From the NCBI GenBank assembly GCA_022839525.1, contig JALHET010000089.1, forward strand, positions 1-14,608: a stretch of DNA of 14,608 nt, read 5' to 3'. Under the pieces are notes generated by a model. The model was not told the origin of the DNA. It worked only from the letters and a program-made list of their open reading frames with translations, and did not search any database. Positions 13,943 to 14,608 of the stretch are shown in pieces (the stretch's first letter is position 1; every line of letters begins with the position of its first letter). The position numbers and the translations under genes are program-made. The stretch comes from Lentisphaerota bacterium. Lineage in GTDB: Bacteria > Verrucomicrobiota > Kiritimatiellia > RFP12 > UBA1067.

Positions 13943-13970
13943 TTGCAACCAGTGCCCGATAATGTAAAAT
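13943..13970 (+). promoter_or_regulatory. Promoter of the LarA-like gene
   Basis: -35 TTGCAA (13943-13948), a 16-nt spacer, -10 TAAAAT (13965-13970). The -10 matches consensus at five of six bases and the -35 at four of six. The expected start near 13977 is 2 nt from the ATG at 13979, and no ribosome binding site precedes that ATG, so the mRNA would be leaderless or nearly so. Confidence 0.45.
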
Positions 13971-13978
13971 GTATATCA

Positions 13979-14608
13979 ATGCGCCGCATCCGACTCCCCT
14001 ATCACCTTTCTTGTCAAGAAGCGGATATTCCGGACCGGAATATCCGGGCGATTCTCTCGCCCGCCGGACACGGCGTTTCCGCGCCTTCACCGGACGCCCA
14101 GCGGCAGAGTGTGGAGGACGCGCTCGACCATCCGATCGGCTCGCCCCCCCTTGAAACACTGGCCGCCGGCAAACAGACCGCCACCATCATCACGAGCGAC
14201 CACACCCGCCCCGTACCCAGCCACATCACGTTACCGCTCGTGTTGGGGCGGTTGCGGAAAGGCAACCCGGCGATCAATATCCGCATCCTCGTCGCCACCG
14301 GCTGCCACCGGCCAACGTCTCCCCGTGAGTTGCGGGACAAATTCGGCGCCGAGACCGTGGCGCGCGAAACGTTTGTTATTCACGACTGTGCCGACCGCTC
14401 CAGTCTGCGCCATGCGGGACGCTTGCCGTCGGGCGGCGAACTGTGGCTGAACCGTCACGCCTTGGAGACCGACCTCTTGATTTCCGAAGGCTTCGGCCCA
14501 CATAGCGAAGGGCAATGGTTGCGATTGACGCGACCTATGATGCGGCCGGCCGCCGATGGCGGCCTTGTCCTGCACTATGACCCTCAGATTGCGGTGCCCC
14601 TGCAGCAC
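13979..14608 (+). CDS. LarA-like (nickel-pincer lactate racemase family) protein, N-terminal part; apparent chimera at its 3' end
   Basis: The frame is open from ATG 13979 to the window end without a stop (210 residues). Residues 1-172 follow the LarA/DUF2088 N-terminal domain: RRIRLPYH at 2-9, HPIGSPPLETL at 51-61, SDHTRPVPSHI at 73-83, ILVATGCHRPTSPRELRDKFG at 103-123 (TG-x-HRP motif) and ETDLLISEGF at 163-172. LarA enzymes racemise or epimerise 2-hydroxy acids using a nickel-pincer nucleotide. The next block should be the catalytic EPHFFAGFSGGxK, with active-site His and Lys, but the frame continues GPHSEGQWLRLTRPMMRP, which is not LarA-like. The gene as read is therefore incomplete or fused. 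The start is supported by the promoter just upstream and the family's usual N-terminus. It is divergent from the aldo/keto reductase. Confidence 0.75.
   Translation, partial: MRRIRLPYHLSCQEADIPDRNIRAILSPAGHGVSAPSPDAQRQSVEDALDHPIGSPPLETLAAGKQTATIITSDHTRPVPSHITLPLVLGRLRKGNPAINIRILVATGCHRPTSPRELRDKFGAETVARETFVIHDCADRSSLRHAGRLPSGGELWLNRHALETDLLISEGFGPHSEGQWLRLTRPMMRPAADGGLVLHYDPQIAVPLQH
14022..14046. repeat. Perfect 25-bp palindrome inside the LarA-like coding region
   Basis: CGGATATTCCGG (14022-14033), central A at 14034, CCGGAATATCCG (14035-14046). It covers codons 15-23 (A-D-I-P-D-R-N-I-R). In RNA it would give an 11-12-bp stem with a very small loop starting about 45 nt from the predicted transcript start. 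It may be a protein-binding site, an early hairpin, or chance. Confidence 0.85.
14489..14608 (+). other. Alpha/beta-hydrolase-like segment joined in frame to LarA
   Basis: Residues 171-210 of the open frame read GFGPHSEGQW, then RLTRPMMRP, then DGGLVLHYDPQIAVP. This order, FGPH-S-x-x-QW, a basic stretch, DGG-x-x-LHYDP-x-IA-x-P, resembles a region of a proteobacterial alpha/beta-hydrolase family as I remember it, and nothing in LarA. The junction lies within ~14486-14503, where both families have Gly-Phe and Pro-His residues. A chimeric assembly end is the simplest explanation; recombination is the alternative. Confidence 0.5.

Overview
This GC-rich window has no rRNA, tRNA, insertion sequence or CRISPR array. 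The gene set suggests a Gram-negative bacterium of the PVC superphylum (Verrucomicrobiota/Kiritimatiellota/Planctomycetota side). The evidence is a secreted hydrazine-synthase-alpha-like di-heme protein fused to a sulfatase-modifying-factor-like domain, a LysM protein with a degenerate L,D-transpeptidase fold, and a LeuT-like transporter. This placement is inferred from domain content, not from a marker gene.

Layout. (1) 1-2205, plus strand: a tight surface or secretion cluster. It holds the 3' end of a Gly/Pro/Ser-rich protein, a small Flp/Tad-type prepilin-like protein, a secreted TPR protein, and an exported protein ending in an exact 42-bp tandem repeat rich in Cys and Gly. (2) 2211-3969, minus strand: pyrimidine salvage, with pdp followed by cdd behind a recognisable promoter. 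(3) 4115-4930, plus strand: a PlsC-type acyltransferase, divergent from pdp, with an extended -10 promoter almost on its start codon. (4) 4979-6775, minus strand: pdxJ followed 3 nt later by the LysM/pseudo-L,D-transpeptidase gene. (5) 6776-7055: a divergent intergenic region with nested perfect palindromes. (6) 7056-8558, plus strand: a LeuT/NSS symporter whose 5' end is broken next to an A8 tract. (7) 8650-13839, minus strand: aldo/keto reductase, the 1059-residue HzsA-like/FGE-like fusion, and an RluD-type pseudouridine synthase, with gaps of 24 and 33 nt. (8) 13979-14608, plus strand: the start of a LarA-like gene, cut by the window edge. Its last ~35 residues no longer look like LarA but like the C-terminal part of an alpha/beta-hydrolase.

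Most genes are housekeeping or salvage functions. The points most worth following are the prepilin/TPR/Cys-Gly-repeat cluster, the transpeptidase-like domain with Cys and Arg exchanged in its active-site motif, the heme/FGE-like fusion, the damaged LeuT N-terminus, and the probable LarA/hydrolase chimera at the right edge.
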